5,628 nt of DNA from NCBI GenBank assembly GCA_022758945.1, contig JAEMQE010000304.1:8517-14144 (forward strand). The letters are read 5' to 3'. Positions 4,031-5,628 of the stretch are shown here, one piece after another (positions within the stretch are counted from its first letter, which is position 1; each line of letters begins with the position of its first letter). This DNA comes from Lentimicrobium sp. (GTDB lineage Bacteria; Bacteroidota; Bacteroidia; Flavobacteriales; Flavobacteriaceae). A model generated the notes under the pieces. It saw only the letters and a program-made list of their open reading frames with translations, was not told the origin of the DNA and did no database searches. The translations under genes were made by a program, and so were the position numbers.

Positions 4031-5628
4031 ATGATTACAGTCAACGATATCTCCGTTCATTTTGGCGGAACCACTTTATTTAGCGACATTTCTTTTGCCA
4101 TCAACGAGAATGACAAAATTGCCCTTATGGGTAAAAATGGTGCTGGAAAATCAACGCTTCTAAAGATTATTGCCGGACAAAGCAAACCTTCGACAGGTAA
4201 TATTTCGGCGCCAAAAGAAGCAATCATTGCCTATTTGCCACAACATTTATTGACGACCGATGGCGCAACGGTTATGGAGGAAACATCCAAAGCTTTTGGA
4301 GAAATCTTCTCAATGAAAGCCGAAATCGATGAAATCAACGAGCAATTGACCATTCGCACCGATTATGAAAGTGATGCTTATATGAAATTAATCGAAAGAG
4401 TTTCGGACTTGAGTGAGAAATTTTATGCTATCGAAGAAGTGAATTACGAAGCTGAGGTGGAGAAAATATTAACAGGTTTGGGATTTGAGCGTGAAGATTT
4501 CACTCGTCAAACCTCCGAGTTTTCGGGCGGTTGGAGAATGCGAATCGAATTGGCAAAAATTCTTCTGCAAAAACCAGATTTGATTTTATTGGATGAACCT
4601 ACGAACCACATGGATATTGAAAGTATTCAATGGTTAGAAGATTTCTTGATTAATTCTGCTAAAGCTGTTGTTGTGATTTCGCATGATAGAGCTTTTGTCG
4701 ATAATATCACCAATCGTACTATTGAAGTTACAATGGGACGAATTTATGACTACAAAGCCAAATATTCTCATTATTTGGAACTCAGAAAAGACCGTCGTTT
4801 GCACCAACAAAAAGCCTACGATGAACAACAAAGAATGATTGCCGACAATAGAACTTTTATAGACCGATTCAAAGGAACATTTTCTAAAACCGATGCGGTT
4901 CAATCCCGAGTTAAAATGCTGGAAAAATTGGTTATTGTTCAAGTAGATGAGGTAGATACCTCGGCTTTGAAGTTGAAATTTCCGCCTGCAGCTCGTTCCG
5001 GACAGTACCCTGTGATTGTAAAAGAAATGTCGAAATCGTATGGTGATCACGTGGTTTTTAAGGATGCCAATATTGTGATTGAAAGAGGTCAAAAAGTAGC
5101 TTTCGTAGGGAAAAATGGAGAAGGAAAATCGACGATGATCAAAGCCATTATGAAAGAAATTGGCGTTGATAGCGGTTCTGTTGAAATTGGTCACAATTCA
5201 CAAATTGGCTATTTTGCTCAAAATCAAGCTTCTTTATTGGACGAAAATGCCACGATTTTTGAAACTATCGATGATATTGCCGTGGGTGATGTTCGTACCA
5301 AAATTAAAGATATTTTGGGAGCTTTTATGTTTCATGGTGACGATGTGACCAAAAAAGTAAAAGTGCTTTCGGGTGGAGAGAAAACGCGTTTGGCGATGAT
5401 AAAATTATTGTTGGAACCCGTTAATTTATTGATTCTCGATGAGCCTTCGAACCACTTGGATATGAAAACCAAAGACATCATCAAAGATGCTTTACGTGAT
5501 TTCGACGGAACATTAATATTGGTTTCTCACGACAGGGATTTCTTGGATGGATTGGCTACCAAAGTTTTTGAATTTGGACACAAACGAGTCAAAGAACATT
5601 TTGAAGATATTGCCGGTTTCTTGGCACA
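4031..5628 (+). CDS. ABC-F family ATPase with two nucleotide-binding domains (3' partial)
   Basis: The frame is open from the ATG at 4031 to the window end: 532 complete codons and no stop. ABC-F proteins of this type are about 530-550 residues, so little is missing. Domain 1 has Walker A GKNGAGKST (34-42), signature FSGGW (164-168), Walker B LLDEPTNH (E189) and H-loop H218. A charged helical linker follows (about 240-320, around HYLELRKDRRLHQQKAYDEQ), the P-site-tRNA interaction element of the family. Domain 2 has Walker A GKNGEGKST (360-368), signature LSGGE (446-450), Walker B LDEPSNH (E471) and H-loop H500. There are no membrane segments, as expected for soluble ABC-F proteins, which bind the ribosome E site and act in translation or antibiotic protection. 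The length and short linker suggest a YbiT-like housekeeping member rather than a resistance protein, but that is not certain. The start has no Shine-Dalgarno; the promoter at 3943-3972 should drive it. Confidence 0.95.
   Translation, partial: MITVNDISVHFGGTTLFSDISFAINENDKIALMGKNGAGKSTLLKIIAGQSKPSTGNISAPKEAIIAYLPQHLLTTDGATVMEETSKAFGEIFSMKAEIDEINEQLTIRTDYESDAYMKLIERVSDLSEKFYAIEEVNYEAEVEKILTGLGFEREDFTRQTSEFSGGWRMRIELAKILLQKPDLILLDEPTNHMDIESIQWLEDFLINSAKAVVVISHDRAFVDNITNRTIEVTMGRIYDYKAKYSHYLELRKDRRLHQQKAYDEQQRMIADNRTFIDRFKGTFSKTDAVQSRVKMLEKLVIVQVDEVDTSALKLKFPPAARSGQYPVIVKEMSKSYGDHVVFKDANIVIERGQKVAFVGKNGEGKSTMIKAIMKEIGVDSGSVEIGHNSQIGYFAQNQASLLDENATIFETIDDIAVGDVRTKIKDILGAFMFHGDDVTKKVKVLSGGEKTRLAMIKLLLEPVNLLILDEPSNHLDMKTKDIIKDALRDFDGTLILVSHDRDFLDGLATKVFEFGHKRVKEHFEDIAGFLA

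Noticed and set aside
4634..5194. Minus-strand open frame of 186 codons
   Set aside because: It is antisense to the ABC-F gene, whose frame is continuous and has all motifs; the antisense product is rich in Phe, Asn and Ser without any family pattern.
5160..5348. Plus-strand open frame of 62 codons
   Set aside because: It is an out-of-frame reading inside the second ATPase domain of the ABC-F gene.

Overview
The window reads as ordinary chromosomal DNA of a flavobacterium (Bacteroidota, probably Flavobacterium or a close relative). The reasons are its low GC, AT-rich leaders without usable Shine-Dalgarno sequences, exact matches to the Bacteroidota -7 promoter element TAnnTTTG, a dispersed GCCAC(A/T)GAT-type repeat, and protein sequences that look typical of Flavobacteriaceae. 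The family-level assignment rests on recalled similarity; no search was run. All seven genes lie on the + strand and no minus-strand gene is supported.

Layout. (1) 1-1158: a response regulator of the NtrC type (receiver plus sigma-54 AAA+ ATPase), missing only its first few residues at the window edge, and ending without the usual Fis-type DNA-binding domain. (2) 1210-1905: a protein with only the first RecA-like half of a DEAD-box helicase, with weakened motifs and a very acidic tail. (3) 1948-2163: a 71-residue DUF2007-type protein. (4) 2199-2896: a type II toxin-antitoxin operon with an unusually long antitoxin and a RelE/ParE-family toxin joined by a TAATG overlap, with a candidate autoregulated promoter in front and a clear Rho-independent terminator behind. 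(5) 2965-3768: a Cof-type HAD phosphatase. (6) 3769-4030: a 262-base gene-free stretch holding a weak A/T hairpin, a degenerate dispersed inverted repeat, a strong Bacteroidota promoter match and a run of heptanucleotide repeats. (7) 4031 to the window end: an ABC-F ATPase, with probably only its last dozen or so residues missing.

How the genes fit together. The first three genes are closely spaced (51 and 42 bases) and may be co-transcribed, but nothing shows a shared pathway. The toxin-antitoxin pair is a self-contained accessory unit set between housekeeping-type genes. The phosphatase and the ABC-F gene look like independent units. No wholly new multi-gene system stands out. The points most worth following are the composite antitoxin, the one-domain DEAD-like protein and the response regulator without a DNA-binding domain.
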